Source of the DNA: Centropus unirufus
Lineage: Eukaryota; Chordata; Aves; Cuculiformes; Centropidae
Length of the DNA: 64,000 nt
Assembly (NCBI GenBank): GCA_013397695.1
Contig: VYZI01000033.1
Coordinates: 821,588 to 885,587, forward strand
Direction of reading: 5' to 3'
Shown in pieces: positions 13,000-27,417 of the stretch. Within the stretch, counting starts at the first letter, position 1. Each line of letters begins with the position of its first letter. Under the pieces are notes generated by a model. It was not told the origin of the DNA and did not search any database. It saw only the letters and a list, made by a program, of their open reading frames with translations. A program made the translations under genes and the position numbers.

Positions 13000-15900
13000 C
13001 TTGTGATAACCCTGTATTAAGTCACCCAATCAAATTCAGCCTTTTTTCTCTCTCTAGATGTTTTGATCATCTAAATCTTCTTCATACCTGCCCTATGTGT
13101 TTTCCCTGGAATGTTTCTTACAGAGATCAGTGGGTTTGCTATATAATCATCTACAGCTTGCTGTTCACCACCTGCCTGCAACTTATGCTAGTAGAGTTAG
13201 TAGGCAAGTAATTACATTATTGTACTCATTGCTGCTGTATGAGTAAGAAAAGAAAAAAAGAGATTACTACCAAAACCAAAGGATCCTAAACTTGATTTGC
13301 CTTGTTACCTAATCAGTGAAGGCAGAGAAGCTGCCTAAGCAGCAGCTCTCTGCTCCCTTCTAGTCTGCTCATGCCCAGGAAATGCATTTGCCTATGTAGA
13401 TAACACTCTGTAATTTAAAGTAGCTTGTATAATACAAATCATCTGTAGCTCAGAGCATGGGGGACCTGGCACTTAAGCAGGAACAGGGTATGTCACGAAC
13501 ATTATAACCTATAATATGATTTGCATGCCCTTAAGTGAATTATCGTATTTCATAGGTATGAGCTACTAATTACCTTCAGCTTAGTCTGTATAATCTAGCT
13601 CAGTTTCAGAACCTCTCCTGTCTGGCTTTTATCATCCAGGTAGACCAAACTTGGACCTCTTGAAATCAGAGCTACCAGTTCTCCAAAATTACATAACAAT
13701 TCTACATATGTCCTAAAATCCTGTCAGCCTGATATGTTAAAATATTCCTTAATCTCTGTTTGAACTTGATTTTAATCCAGACTTGGAGAAACAGAAAGAT
13801 ATTGTATTTCCCTCCCTGTTCTACATCTCCTGAAGCCATTGTAGTCTCTGATTCTCCTATTGAAATAACGTAATTAAATAATGTGAATATGATTACTTGA
13901 CTTACTTTACAAGAATAGGTCATCACTAATACTTTCATGTGATTATGAAGCCCTATATCTTCAAAGGGACAAAACAATAAAAAAAAGCAATATGCAAAGT
14001 CAATTATTTCCTATCATCCCTCAATTCACTTAGCATAAGGACATTACACAAAGCACATTAAAAGTTAACTACTTCTATTTACATACCACACAAAATTATT
14101 AAAATAATAAATGGGCTGAAGATACACATCATAACATTACACTCACATGCTCAGATCCCCTTAACTGACTTTAGAATCGAAATAGCTCAATGAGAACTAC
14201 ATTGACCACAATGCACATAATTTCAATTTCCTTAACCTTCAGAGAATTATTAAAACCTGCACTTCACTTTATAGCAATATAATTCTAGAATCTTATAGTG
14301 TTATCATTTTAAATGTACTTGGTATAAACAGTTTTGAAACTATTTTTCTCTGGAGGTAGGGTATTACATTACAATACCAACACAGGCATTTCAGATGTAC
14401 AGCACTCTTTTTAAAAGAAAGAACGTTTAAAGTGTCTTATGAAAACACCGTCTCATAAAAATATACTAAATTGGAAACTTGCACTATTTTAAACCCCAAT
14501 TTAAACATCATTCATATTTAATCACAATCTATATTTAACATATCTTCTCCTCCTCCTCAGAAATATTCTTTCCCAAAGAGAAACAACTATTTTCCTGATT
14601 TTTAACAAAATATTCCAAATTTTTGTTAAATAAAAAAGTTCTGAGTTTATGATGTAATGTTTTTATGTAACAATTCACTAGTTTCAATTAATATTTGTTT
14701 TCTCATCACAATTCATAGTGACCACTTTTATTATTTCTATATATTATAGACTGCCTAAACTATTTTGCTTTTTAAAAAAAACTCTCCTGTTAATGCAAAC
14801 AAACTAAAAGAGGGAAAAAAGCTTGCCTTTTAACCTGGGTTTCCTTTAAGTATGTACAAGTTTCAGATTAAAACTTTCACTTTTCCCAAAACCAGTCTAA
14901 TTTTCATTAAAACCAATTGTTTGGAAGACACAGACATCAGGGTAAATGGTGGGAATTAATCTGCATTTGTTTGCACAATTTCAAAATCTGTTAATACTGC
15001 AGGTCAACACAAAAAACCCTAACACTTTAATAAAAGCTCTTCCTATTCTCTAACCTCTTTTCTTCCACGGCAATATCCAAAGCATTCTCACTTTCTTTTC
15101 CTTTCTGTGGGTAATTCAGGATGCACTTTCCAAAGTTCTATGTCACTCCTAAAAGTCTCAGTCGCCTTTAAGTCTGTTCCCAGCCAATTGCCAAGACAAC
15201 AGGTCATGATAATGAATGAGAGATCTGACCCAGAGTCAATTGACTCAGTCACCAATTTATATTGGAATGACAAGTTAGGTATATGCCTGGAATTCCCCAT
15301 CAGGACGTATAATCTTAATAAGCTTTGTCACCTGTAGCATTTCAGCCCGCTTCCTATGCAAGTTGTCCCCTGCTTGAGTTTATAAGAACTGATATCATTA
15401 GTAGCTTTAGCTCACCTGGTACCTTCTTCCTCTTAGAAAGACTGTAGATCTCTTCACAGCAGATGTTTCATAGCCGTATTCCACAAAAGGGTGCAATGAA
15501 AATTATTTTATAGTCAATTCCTTACTTAGGAATGTGACTATAACTTAGCAGATCTGACCTGAGCCAGGAAGTGCATCTTTGCTTAGAGTATTTTCTTTCT
15601 TAATTTTCAAATAGTTCCAGTAAATGTTTGAGAATTACCCCAATGAAGAGACTGTTTCTCGTGATGGTAGTTCTCACCCTTAAAGCCCATCGGCTCTACA
15701 GCATAGCTGCAGTCTTGGTAGTTACGTAAAACAGGACTATATAGGTAGGTCTCCAAACTGTCTCTGACATTGTGGTCAGTAAGTTCAGGCTCACCTAAAT
15801 TTGTGTGGTTTTGAGTAGATGTTTCTGTGCTTAAGGTATGCTGATCTTGCTAACTACTGTCAATGGAGCTGACTTAAGCTGAAAATTCAAGCCAAAAAGC

Positions 15901-17158
15901 CAGTCCTTCAGGGACCAAGTGAAGATGTGTGAGCACAGCCTGAGTGGATAAAGATCATCTGAAGTTTCTGCTGACAGTTCTCCCGAGGTGCTAAGCAGTC
16001 CAAAACGGTCCTCTCCCTTTATGCTACAGGCTTCTTCAAAGATTAATATGTTTGCCAAGATTCTATAGTTAGAAAGATACAAAGCCAATAGTCTACATTT
16101 TCTCATTTCACTAAGAGCTCTCAGAACTCCACTCAAGATCAATGCTCTCTTCTGATGTTAATTTGGACAGGAAATACTGAGGGGTCTGATCTTGCCTTTA
16201 TTTAGATGGCCAAGAAGCATTTTCTGAAACTGCTGCTTGCTACCATTAGACTTCAGAAAATGCAGGCCTGTAGTAGTGAAACATACCCATCCCTAATGCA
16301 TATTCCTTTCATTTTAATCCTTTACCTAAGACTTACTAAAATTTCTCCATTGATAATAAACAAGATCCCCCACAAAAAAAACATCTGTTGATCCTACAGT
16401 ATCACAGACAGGATGCCCAACTATTCGGTATGTATTATTCTTTCCTCTTTCTCAGTACTCAAAGAATAACCGGAGATCATAAGCTTCAAAGGTTTTCTTT
16501 TCTCCCCTTAAAATTTTGTCAAAACATCACATTTCTGGACTTTTTATTCCCATTCGAGTTACTCTTGCCTTTTTGCACAAAGTGTAAGTACCACCACTGC
16601 TACAAGGCAGCTGCAATTATCAGGCATCTATCTCAGTATAGCATTTTTCCCTTTAATACTCTCAGACAGAAACAATCCTAATCAGTCTTCTATGTTCTCT
16701 ATTCTGTGAATTGAGGTGTGTTTTCTAACTCATTTTTCACAAATATTCTTCTAATTAAGTAAAGGCTAAATGATAAATTGTTGTTCGCATTGTCAGGAAA
16801 GTAAACACATTTCAATCAATAAGATTATGCTACAGCAAACCAACTTCTAACAATGCCTCTACATAAAACATCAAGGCTAAGCCAGGCACTGGTAGGGGAA
16901 AAAAACCTAAACATAAATTTTGCCTGGAGTAAAGGAAATGGCGTTGGTTTAAGTCTATCTTTTCAATATGTGCTGAATTTCAAACAAGTTTACAACACAA
17001 GCAAAAATAATTCACACACCCAAGAGCATAATGAAGAAAAAAACTGTTAAACTTAACAGTGTAAAAAATAGGAAAGAGATTGCTACAAGGAAAGGCGAAA
17101 AGTCAAAAGGACATTTTTAAGCTAGATAGACTTACTAACTTCTTTCCTTTGAAAACTT

Positions 17159-17191
17159 AAAAAAAAAACAAACCAAAAACCAACCCAAACA
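17159..17191 (+). repeat. A-rich tract interrupted by C
   Basis: A ten-base A run is followed by short A blocks separated by C, CC and CCC. This is the same texture as the tracts at 25.3, 30.1, 48.4 and 48.8 kb. It may be a decayed poly-A tail or simple low-complexity drift. Confidence 0.7.
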
Positions 17192-18350
17192 GTTTTCAAG
17201 TACGTGGGAAAAAACAAATTAGCTTTGTTTGTATACTGTTATTGTTCTTAAACCCTAATCATCAGTTACAGGTTTTCAGAATATTATGATTGATTACTTA
17301 AATATACGATTTTTAATTTCAAGATCTAAGAGAGGAAACAATTATTACACTGATATTCTATATTACACAGATAACTAGCAGATGACTGGAAGGTCAGACA
17401 ATCTGGAATCAAGTCTCCTTGCACAGACATATGAAAAATTCCCCTGTCTTCAACCCAATATTTCTTTAGCTGTCATTTGGGTAACCCAGTGGACTAGTCA
17501 ATATTACAGTATTTCCGTCATGTGAGAGGGCTCCCTAATTCCTGACAAGCAAAGGGAGTCTCCTGAATTTACAGAGGGTGTTACTACAATGGACCACTTC
17601 ATCTTCCCCTACTAAGCCACACTGTATTAGCAAGTAGGAAAAATTTTCACCAGCACAAGACAGACTAAACATGATAGGCAGCACCAACTGTCCCTGACAG
17701 CATATATTGTGAATAGGCCTCCAAAAAGCTAAGCTGAGGGTGTGTAAGACCACGAGGCTGCTGAAGAAAAAAGATCAAAGCCTAAACCAACTACGGCCTC
17801 ATTTCTCAGTATGCCTTTGAAATGTAACAGTGATATATCTTATTTAACACATTATATTGATTTTTGTTAATATTCATCAGCATTGCCAATGGGATTTTGG
17901 TTATCAAAAGCTCTCCAGACAGCAGCTCTATATACGCAAGACAATCTAAAAAGAATTCTGAAAAAAAAATATTCTCAAGAACAGATGGAAAACAAATAAC
18001 TCTTCTAAATTTAGATGTCAGCTAAATCTGGCCACTCGCTTAAACAGTATCTGTATCTGAGGCAACAGTGCTTAGGTACAAGCAAAACAGAATAAAGATA
18101 ACATTTTATTATCATCATCTTATGATGTCAAGGACAAAACTCTCTTCAGAGCAAGAGCTACATAAATAGTGGTATTTTTTCTAATTTACCTTTAGAATAT
18201 TTCTGCAACTCATTCAGTCATTTGATTCATATTTTAATACTTCCAGGGCTATAGAAGAAATTCAGGAAGAATTAATTGTATGTCATTTGAAATAAAATAA
18301 TACATCATATATTTCAATTATGTAATATTATCCTATGAGAGCTTCCTTAC

Positions 18351-18370
18351 TTTTTTTTTTTTTTTATTTT
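18351..18370. repeat. poly-T tract
   Basis: Fifteen consecutive T, then A and TTTT. No retroposon body is recognisable on the side expected for a minus-strand poly-A tail. Confidence 0.85.
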
Positions 18371-21300
18371 GTCATGCTTTGATATTCTGTAACCTACAAG
18401 AATACATTAACTGTTTCCAAAAGAACTGCTCAATGCTTTATGCACGTTTGCATCTTAGTGGTTTTTTTTTTCTCCAAATGAATCGAGCTTACAAAAGAAA
18501 ATTAAACAAAGAAGTATTATCCTTTCTCTGATCCTTGTTCCGATCATGAAGATTTGAAACAATATTAGTCCCACACATAGCAAATTACTGCTTGTTAACC
18601 ACTGTTGCCAACCGTTAGGGTACGTCTGCCTTACTATATCAGTTTGACCCAGCTTCTAGTGCTTAATGGTCCTCTAGGCTAAAAGCGAAAGCTGATCCAT
18701 CAGGCTTACATTAGCATAGAATAACACTCAATGCTTATTGATGTGCATGCAGTGTAACTACCACCCCCGGCACCTAGCTCAGTCCATTATTTTCATTTTA
18801 TCTCAAGTCATTTGTATGGTTGTCTGCCCCAGTTAAAGCTATGGCAAGACTGGTACTTAAATGAATTTGTGAGAAAGGAGACAAATGCCCCCTGAACTTC
18901 AAGCACTTTTCTATCATGACTTGCTAACATAAAATATACTAGTACTGTTAGGTCCACTTAGCAGGCATATCTAGAATGGCCTTAAGTAGGAAAGAAAAAT
19001 CACTTTGGATTCTATCAGCTACAAACACTGATGATTAAATGTTGTGGGCGGTAGAGAGCGGCCTGTTACTGTTTTGGGCATTATTTTTTTCAGTGTGATC
19101 TTTTTAAAAATGCTGTTTTGATTCTGTTCAGAAGCCATTCAGGGAAATTTCAGCACCTTAAAATTCAAGACACACTGTTTTAGTTATCTTGCTTTAATTG
19201 AACATTATGCATTAAGGTGAAAAATACTGTTTTAATCTCATGAAAACACCACATCATGACAGCAAAAATTGTTAAAAGGGATGCATAGTATCATCCCAGT
19301 AGAAAACCTTTTGAAACAAAACAAAGTATCACAAACTTCAGGGCATGGCAAGCTATAATACTCGGCCACAAAACATAGTCATTGCAACAAATATATGAAT
19401 ATTCAACACTCACAAAATAAAATAAGACAACTGCAAACCAGTTTCTAAGGTTTCATTTCTTATTATTTCATAAAATGTAGATACATAATTATCTCAATTT
19501 TTCAAGAAACTTATAGTTCAGAAAAAGGCAGCAGGTGTCCAGATAAACATAGTGATCTTTGGAGCATGGATTTAAACATTTTATAACTAAAGCATTGATC
19601 ATCCCACCCTTCTGCATGGACAGGAAAGTACAGGACTTCAAGAGGAAATGTTTAGTCAAATAACAATAAGGTCAAGCGTTCAATGATTTACGGTCAGTCA
19701 GTTCGACTGGCCAAAGGGTCTGACATATTTCCACTTTTGCAAAAAAAAAAAACATATGTGTAACCATACCTGTAATAGGCATCTAAATAATTCTACAGTT
19801 CTAAAAAGAATCAGTCTGAGAAATAAAGATACTATGATGCCAAAAATTATCAAGGAATAATCCTCAGGGTAATGCTCCAGCCCTTCTACTCTCCCATCCG
19901 ACATTAATGAACCCATCAATCCAGCTGAAATCTAGTGAACAGGTGGTTATTCCTGAATAAAACGAAAGAGATGGTAACTCTGTCAGTGGCAAGGAAGAAA
20001 AGGCAAGTATGAGGAAACGGCAGGAAGCTTTAAAAATGTATGTGCATTCTTGTTGAGGAGAGGACATGATCTTTCTTTTTGTAGTGCTCCTGCAGCAGAG
20101 GGCAACCTGTGCAGCTGGCTGGTCTCCAACTCAAAACGGGTGATATTCTCTACTCCCGCAGGTATGTAAGCAGAAGGTTTGTTAGTACTCCTTCCTTCCC
20201 TTAGGCAGTCAGAGTAGAAATGTGAGAATTATATTTTATGCTTTGAGTTTGAAATTTGAGGTGTTATGATCTGCTCTCAGTTCATGTCTTTACCAGTCTA
20301 TGGACATTAACAAGAAATTATTCTAACTTACCCAGAGATTGAAGTATGAGGAAACCCAAAACTTCTAGTGACTTAACAATGCCTTTATACAAGAGCTCCC
20401 TTGCTCTTCTCTTTTGGATAAAATTAAAATATGTGTATGCAGTCATGGCAACTAACGTGTTCCTCAAAGTTTATGGTATTTCAAGACATGCCAACTGCTT
20501 TCAATAGTGTTCCATCAGTATTGTTATGTGAGGCTAAGAGGAGAAATAATAACAAATTGAAAGGCAGGAAGACACCGAACTACACCAGGCCAAATGCATG
20601 TCTGTAAGTGTTCCTTAGGCCAAAACTCCATTCTAACTGCACACATGAACTATTTTTTTAATAAGGACTTTCCTGTACTGATATTTTCTTTAGTCTATGC
20701 AACTGTTCTGGACATCTACAATTACCCATAGTTTTTTAAATAATTTAAATGCAGACATTTGTACTTTTGCAGGGTAACCACACAACCAGTCTACAAACTA
20801 GAAAAGCCAAATGAAGCAGTAAACTTACTTTGTGGTAGAAGTAGAGCATAAGGCAGAGTGACAGCAGTCCTTCTCAAGCACAACTGTTTGTTGATTTATC
20901 AAAGAGTGTTGGTATTTGCTCTTTAGAGAGAGACAGAAAGTGAGTTGTGTGCCCATCACAATGGGGATTTGTGCTATGGCTACAGTGGATGCTGAAAAGA
21001 ATGATTGAGAAGCTATTTCACCAGAGCAGATATAACTGGAGCATTACTTTTGAAGAGTAACAGCACAGGCTCTACTTTGAAAGGTAGAGTTCACCGGAAA
21101 GAGGAAATGTAAGTTCCAAAAATTGCTTTTGCACATTTAATGGCTAGGAGATATTATACCACCAACCTAATTAATGTAGGAGCTTTCATTTCTGAGTCTT
21201 TATTCACTTTTCCTTTGCTTTGGATTCTTCCCTTCACCCCTCAGCACTTGAGAGTAAATTACTGCTCAGCCATTCACACTCCAAGATGGTTTCCATGAGC

Positions 21301-22471
21301 ATGTTGGTGCTTGGCATGAAAAGAGGAGGGGCAGAGCTAGGCCACTTATCAAAGTAGTGCCTATTAAAGAGTACAGAATTAACTGGCCAAGTTCCTCTGA
21401 TCACAGCCTGCTACAGGCACGTGGAATTACTACGTCCTGTCTCAGGTGACAAGGCAGAACTGAGGTGTGATCAGAATACTCTCAGGTACTGAGCACAAGG
21501 TATTGCCAAAGAACAGCATAAAAACACCTTGCTGTCTTGCACTTGGAGTTGACCACGTCATTCATTCTTCAATCTTGTTGAAGTTATACTAACAAAACCT
21601 TACAAACTATTAAGGTAAGCTACTTTAAACACGTACTTAAGAAATCTACTACTTTAGGAGGCACATGTGAGGTATTTCACTAGGTGGTCTCCACACACTA
21701 ACTAAGCTATAACACTCAAGACCTCCGTAGTTCTCTGGTGAAAAGGTTTCAGTAGGATTATCAGGTATTGCAGGTCTATCTCACCCACACTGTCACTTAA
21801 ACTCTGATGAAACAAAGGATCATTTTAAGAATGAGGTTCAGTGATTCACCTATCCGGCAATATATTAAAATACTTCTGCATTTATGAATCTCTTGGAGAC
21901 AACGGAGTTTCATTCCCAGGTAGCCTGTTCTACACCTCCTTGACTAAACACTATATGTTCATGTCTTTGAATGGAAAAGGGAGGAGTATATGTTTCATTC
22001 CCCTGAGAACCTCGACTATTCTTTTTAAAGATTTTCTTCAGGAAGGTTGCAATTTGGTTCTTAATCCTTGCACTTTCAATTGAGGTTATCAACAAGAGTG
22101 CCAATTAGTACACGCTGTAGTACTCCACATGCTGTAGAAACCTAACCCACAGAGAACTGTAGCAAGATGCATTGCAAACATGCCCTTCACTTTTTCTTTC
22201 AAGCACTAACATGGGGATTTCATTATATTACCGAGTCAGAGAGATATCCAAATATTGAAAGGGATAATAAGTATGAGCTATAGTGCTTAAAATAGACAGT
22301 CCAAAAGGGAAAGCTAACATTTGTTTTGTCATCATTTCTACATAATAATTCCTTTGGGTCAACCAACCAGCACAGAGAAATAAATGACAAATTAAAATCT
22401 GGTCTTCCTTGAATTTTAGATGGTTCAAAACATTTCAAAACAAATTTCTACACCAAAAAAAATAACAACTT

Positions 22472-22475
22472 TGTA

Positions 22476-22507
<32 letters not shown>

Positions 22508-22524
22508 CACACACACCCCCCCCG
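22472..22524. repeat. compound TA/CA microsatellite ending in C8
   Basis: Alternating TA units, broken once by ACAT, pass into CA units and then a run of eight C. This is a compound dinucleotide repeat likely to be length-variable. A minus-strand frame reads through it with a Tyr/Ile-rich repeat, which is an artefact of the repeat. Confidence 0.95.
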
Positions 22525-25334
22525 ACTAGCTGATGATTATCGGGCATTTCACAGAAGGATAAATTAAGTGACAATAGTATTATATCATCCCCACATGCCA
22601 CCTTAGTTATTATATAGCTCTGTAGCAGTCTACCCTTTCTTCCCAAACCCTGTGGGAACTGATAAACTGTAACTCTGCAGAATGAGCTTTCTTGCTGTGT
22701 CGCAGACCCCTTCTTGCCAAGCATTCCTCAGCATTCTTTTCCAACAAACCATGCGGGGTTTCTCATGGAAAGAAATGCTGGACAAGTTAACTGTCTTCTG
22801 CAGGTTTCTCACGGCAGAGTGAGAACACTCAGAGATCAGCAGGCAAAATTGCATACCAGCACCTGTCAAAAATAACTTAAATGAAGGAGTTGCATGGTAC
22901 CTTGGAAAATCATTGCGAACTCTGTATCTTGACATTACTGCTTCACACCATGTAAGCAGTATCAAACTCTTTAAAATAAGAAAAGTCGAGATACATCCCA
23001 TTTGTTCTAAAAGGAGGCAGCACATTCTGAGTGATAATTCACAAAAAGAAGTAGGTAAGGATAATAATCCCTAAATTAAAGCACTGTTAGCATTTCTGAG
23101 CCCCAGTTTGGTCAAAGATACTTTGGCATTCATACAAGCTATCCGCTTGCACCAGAGAACCAGGTATGTCAGAGACAGATAGACACAGATACCATCCCAA
23201 CAAGATGTACTCACACCACTTGTTTATAAACAAGTCTCTTAAAACCAAATAACATGAAAAAACAGCAGACCCAGAAAAGAAAATGCAGTATATTGTTTGT
23301 TCTCTGGGAGGCAGAGGCAGACCCTAGACAGAAAAAGGAAGATGGAAAAACAAGGGACATAGCACATAGCAAGAACTGTTTCAGAACAAGGACAGATTAA
23401 GAAATGGATTATTCCAGGGAGATTGGATGCAGAAAGAAAAATTTTAACAGGGTATAAGAATTGGAATGGAGATAACCGGGAACAGAGAAATAGCTTTAAG
23501 AGCTGAAAGTGAGATGAAAGTCAACAGAGAAAGAAATAATTCAGAAGATTCACTTCACTTGAGGTAGTAGCGGAGGATGTCCGATTGCTGCAATAATTTT
23601 GGAAAGGAAGCAAGATATGGGATGATTTTTAAAACTGTTTAGAATCATGAATGTATATCCCACAGGTAACATTAAAATCACTGCATCTGGGTTCATAGCT
23701 TTTTTTTTTCTCCCTAAAAACTGCACTGAACTGAATTATTCTTCACTCCAGTGTACTTAAAGAAAATGGGAGAGAAATACAGGAAGGAGAAGGTGGCTGG
23801 TCAGAGTTGCTAGCTGTGCCAAGAATCACATTACAGCACTGCTGGATCCCATCAGTGCAGCAGGAAGGAACAGCAGGAGCACAAATCTTCATCCCTGGAA
23901 AAAAAAAAAGTGTCCTGCTCCTAAGGCTTATGTGGTACCGATCCCAAGAGATATGGTTTTGATATTTTTGTGCATATAAACCTCAACTGAGAAGAGTCAG
24001 AAAGAGATAGGCTTTAAACTTGTCTTATTCTAATATCACAGAGAAGTCCAGAGAAGGCAGACCAGGCCAGAAGCATCCCTTTTCTTTTCTCAGAAACAAC
24101 AAATGGGGACAGGAATGGAATGGCTGCAGAATCACTGCTTAATTTTCCTAGTCTATCCATCTGTGTTGGCTTAGTGTTGTTACCCCTGGCTATTTAAGAA
24201 AGCCCTACACAGACAATACTTCACACCTACAGAAAGAAACGAGAATGTTATTAGCTTCCCAATGCAGTAGCCAACTAAGATAAGGAAAATGATAGAGGGG
24301 AGCCTGGCCCGAATTTATAGATTTCTTCCACAAAACACATGCAATTTGACAGCTACTTTCTCTGTCTCTTCTCTTGGTTTGCTATTGACTCATACTTAAA
24401 TCCCTCTTGAAGAGCTTATAGAGGCTACAGCTTTCACTTACTAAACTGAAAGCTAAAAAAAGTGAGTTTGTGATTATAAATTCAATTCCAGTACATTCTC
24501 TTCCTCAAGATTTCAACCTATTTTTATTAATCACTGACTTCTCACAGTGTGTCTTCGACTCTGACAGGAGTGCAGGTTTCAGGATTTGACAAAACGCAGC
24601 TTTAGTTCAAGCACTTCAAAAAGTATTTGGTAAACTGAAGCAAAAAGAAAAAATAAATGCTCGCTCCATAGAGTCTACAATACAAATGTCTATAAACTAA
24701 ACTGCAATCCACTGTCTATACTGAAGACGACAAAAATTATGCCACTAGCTGAATTTCATTGCCAAGCTGTCAACTTGAATTTCTTCTGTTTAAAAATAGC
24801 TGTTCATTACATTCCGTAATGGGCTGTCAAAGCAGTACAGCACTGAACCTATATCATATACAGAAGCAATTGGGCAATGTGCATTATTATGTTTAGATTA
24901 CTAGCATTTTTACAAGACCCCTGGGCTAATTTTAAATGAGATGGTTGACTTGAACTACATCAAAACCAATCTTATTTTACTTTACTACAGATTTTCTATT
25001 TGCATCTGACTAATATGGGCCTTAACAGAAGTAAAACAAAAGATTTACCAAAGGTGAGCATGCAGTATATTCATCCTGCGTTTGCTTTCATGGATATATT
25101 TTGTCTAAACAGCATATGAGTAATAAAAATCCTCTATTTACCAAATTAAATAATAATCCCAATGGTATGAATGGATATTGTTGCTCCTATGCATACATAA
25201 TAGGTTGTTAGCAAAAAAATCATGCCTGAAGCATATATCCAGTAATATTTTAGCACAGTGAAGTAATTAGAGATGTTTTTAAACTAACAAATGCATAAAC
25301 CATCTTAATAGCTCATGATATAATTCAGCATACT

Positions 25335-25362
25335 AAAAAAAAAACCACCACAAACAAACCCT
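25335..25362 (+). repeat. A-rich tract interrupted by C
   Basis: A ten-base A run is followed by CC, C and CCC interruptions, the same texture as the other C-interrupted A tracts of this window. No adjacent element body is recognisable. Confidence 0.7.
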
Positions 25363-27370
25363 CAACCTATAAAAAGGTATCTAGAAACCATAGCTGAAAT
25401 ATCCTTACACAGCAGGATGTCATAAACCTAAAGGCATGCCAGAATGGCTCACAGCTACGAAAAAAACAGGCTAAAACAAGATCTGATGACTTGCAAATAT
25501 AAATAATGAATTCTAGGGCCATATTACTGACTTCTTTATTTTCATTAACAAAATAGCAGAATAAAGGAGAAAAAAAACCTACACAAGGTGTAAAAAGCTG
25601 TATTTCTTCCTCGTTTTGTGGGAAAACAAATTATTTTTTTCTAAACTAGGAAGACAAGAACACCACAGATAGCAACATCGGGCATTATGACTCCTCGCTT
25701 TCCAGTACAATATGGTATTTTCTAGAGTTTGTAATTCAGCTGAAAGCATTTGCTGTGTGATGAAGTTTGCCAGGCTGGGTTTCAGCATCAGAGAAAAAAG
25801 CCTGATGAATTATGAATTTTAGTTATGACCACATAAGTAAATAAGTCTTCTAATAAAAGACTTCAGAGATTTTTAGCACCAATGCAATCAAGAGCAAGCA
25901 GTGCAGAATTACTAACAAGCATCCACACAAAAAGCACTATGCCAATGCAATATAATTCTTCAATGAAGCTAAATAATAATAGAATTTTTAGTTAATACTA
26001 TAGACTTGTGGCCTTAAGACAATATCCTACAGAAACATAAATGAGGATCAAGGCTACTCAGCTGTAAGGAATTTCACAAGTACAAACAGCATATCCACAA
26101 TCCTCCCCATTGTGCTGGTATCAGTAAAATAATCTTTGCAACACGGGGTGTGTTACAGTGACCTATATATAGCACTAATCCCTAATTTTCACTTTAATTT
26201 TCTCTTTAAATTAAATTAATATAAAATTATAATGGACATAAGTTATCTTTGTGTACATGATTTAAATATGCTCCTGCACTGTTCTCGGCAGTGTTGTTTG
26301 GTGCCAGACCTGTGACTAAAGGCAAAACTGAGTTAGAGGACTTTTCTCAAGATAGGTTTGTAATACAGAAAGTTCAGAAAGGTAGAATGTAGAACAATCT
26401 CCTCTTTTTCCAGATGAGAAAGAAATGTAAAAAGGAACTGATCTTTCCAAACAAGAGGTGCTCTATGGCAGCAACAGTGCTCACCTGCTTTGCAACTCAA
26501 CCAGCAAAATTTCTTTAAATAGTCTGCTGGCGGCAGCAATGTAAATAATACTGAAGCTATGAGAAGCAGTATGGCTTCAAGACCAGAGGGTTTGGCCTAA
26601 GTTGAGTCCCCTGGGTTGGGTCCCTCCTCCCTCATTTGTTTGAGTATTTGTTTGCGGTTCAAACACCTGCAAAAATTATAAAGTAATCCTTTCAAAGAAC
26701 AATTGAAAATCAAAATGCACAGTGAACAATAAAATCTACATGAGAACCACTACTACTTTTACCACTTTGCAAATAATCAACTCTTACCTCATTTATTTCC
26801 CATAAATGACAACTCTTCCTCTGAAAACGTGTTCCGAGCCAACTCATATGAACATAAGGTGCCTTCCTCACTAAGCACTTAAGACGTGACACAACTTTTG
26901 AAACACTGCAATGACTACTTCAAATAAATTCAATTAATGAAGTGCCACTACCTTCTCAAGAAAGAAGGTAGAAAGAAAGAAAACAATGATGGGAATTCTT
27001 ATGCACACAAAAATTATATTTTTTTCATCCGATAGTAGGATGGCAATCTACTGATTGATAAAAAAAACATTGTCTCGTTCATTGCCCACTACATTGCTAC
27101 ATTCTGCCTCCTCCAATCCCACACAGGTATTCCCTTCACTTTTTGTTCACAAATTCTGGTAACAGTTCAGCCTCTCTCTGGGTCAATTATTGTTAAAAGA
27201 CATTAAGTCAACATGCTGTCAACTAGGGAACTGAATTTGTTCACGGAGGGGTCACAACAGGTAAAGGGAGGATGGGACCAGCTGGCTGACGTGCCTGCAC
27301 CTTTGCATCCCTTCTAGATGAGCAGAGTCAGCCTTCCTTCTAGTGTTCCCTGATGCCTATAAAGAGGGCT

Positions 27371-27417
27371 ACTCCCACTACTACTATTACTACTAATAAT
27401 TATTATTATATGATTAT
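27371..27417 (+). repeat. imperfect ACT to ATT trinucleotide repeat
   Basis: The tract begins with repeated ACT units and passes into repeated ATT units before ending in TATGATTATT. It looks like an old trinucleotide array drifting from one unit to another. Confidence 0.85.

Larger units (their letters stand above)
13000..22471. other. AT-rich non-coding stretch, no gene recognised
   Basis: Unique AT-rich sequence with homopolymer tracts: an A-rich C-interrupted tract at 17159-17191 and a run of 15 T at 18351-18365. Frames of 97-103 codons near 15.8-16.7 kb show no recognisable domain. 21.28-21.55 kb is slightly richer in G+C but contains nothing I can name. Confidence 0.6.

Noticed and set aside
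22425..22724. 99-codon minus-strand frame
   Set aside because: It contains a Tyr-Ile repeat from the TA/CA microsatellite and is an artefact.
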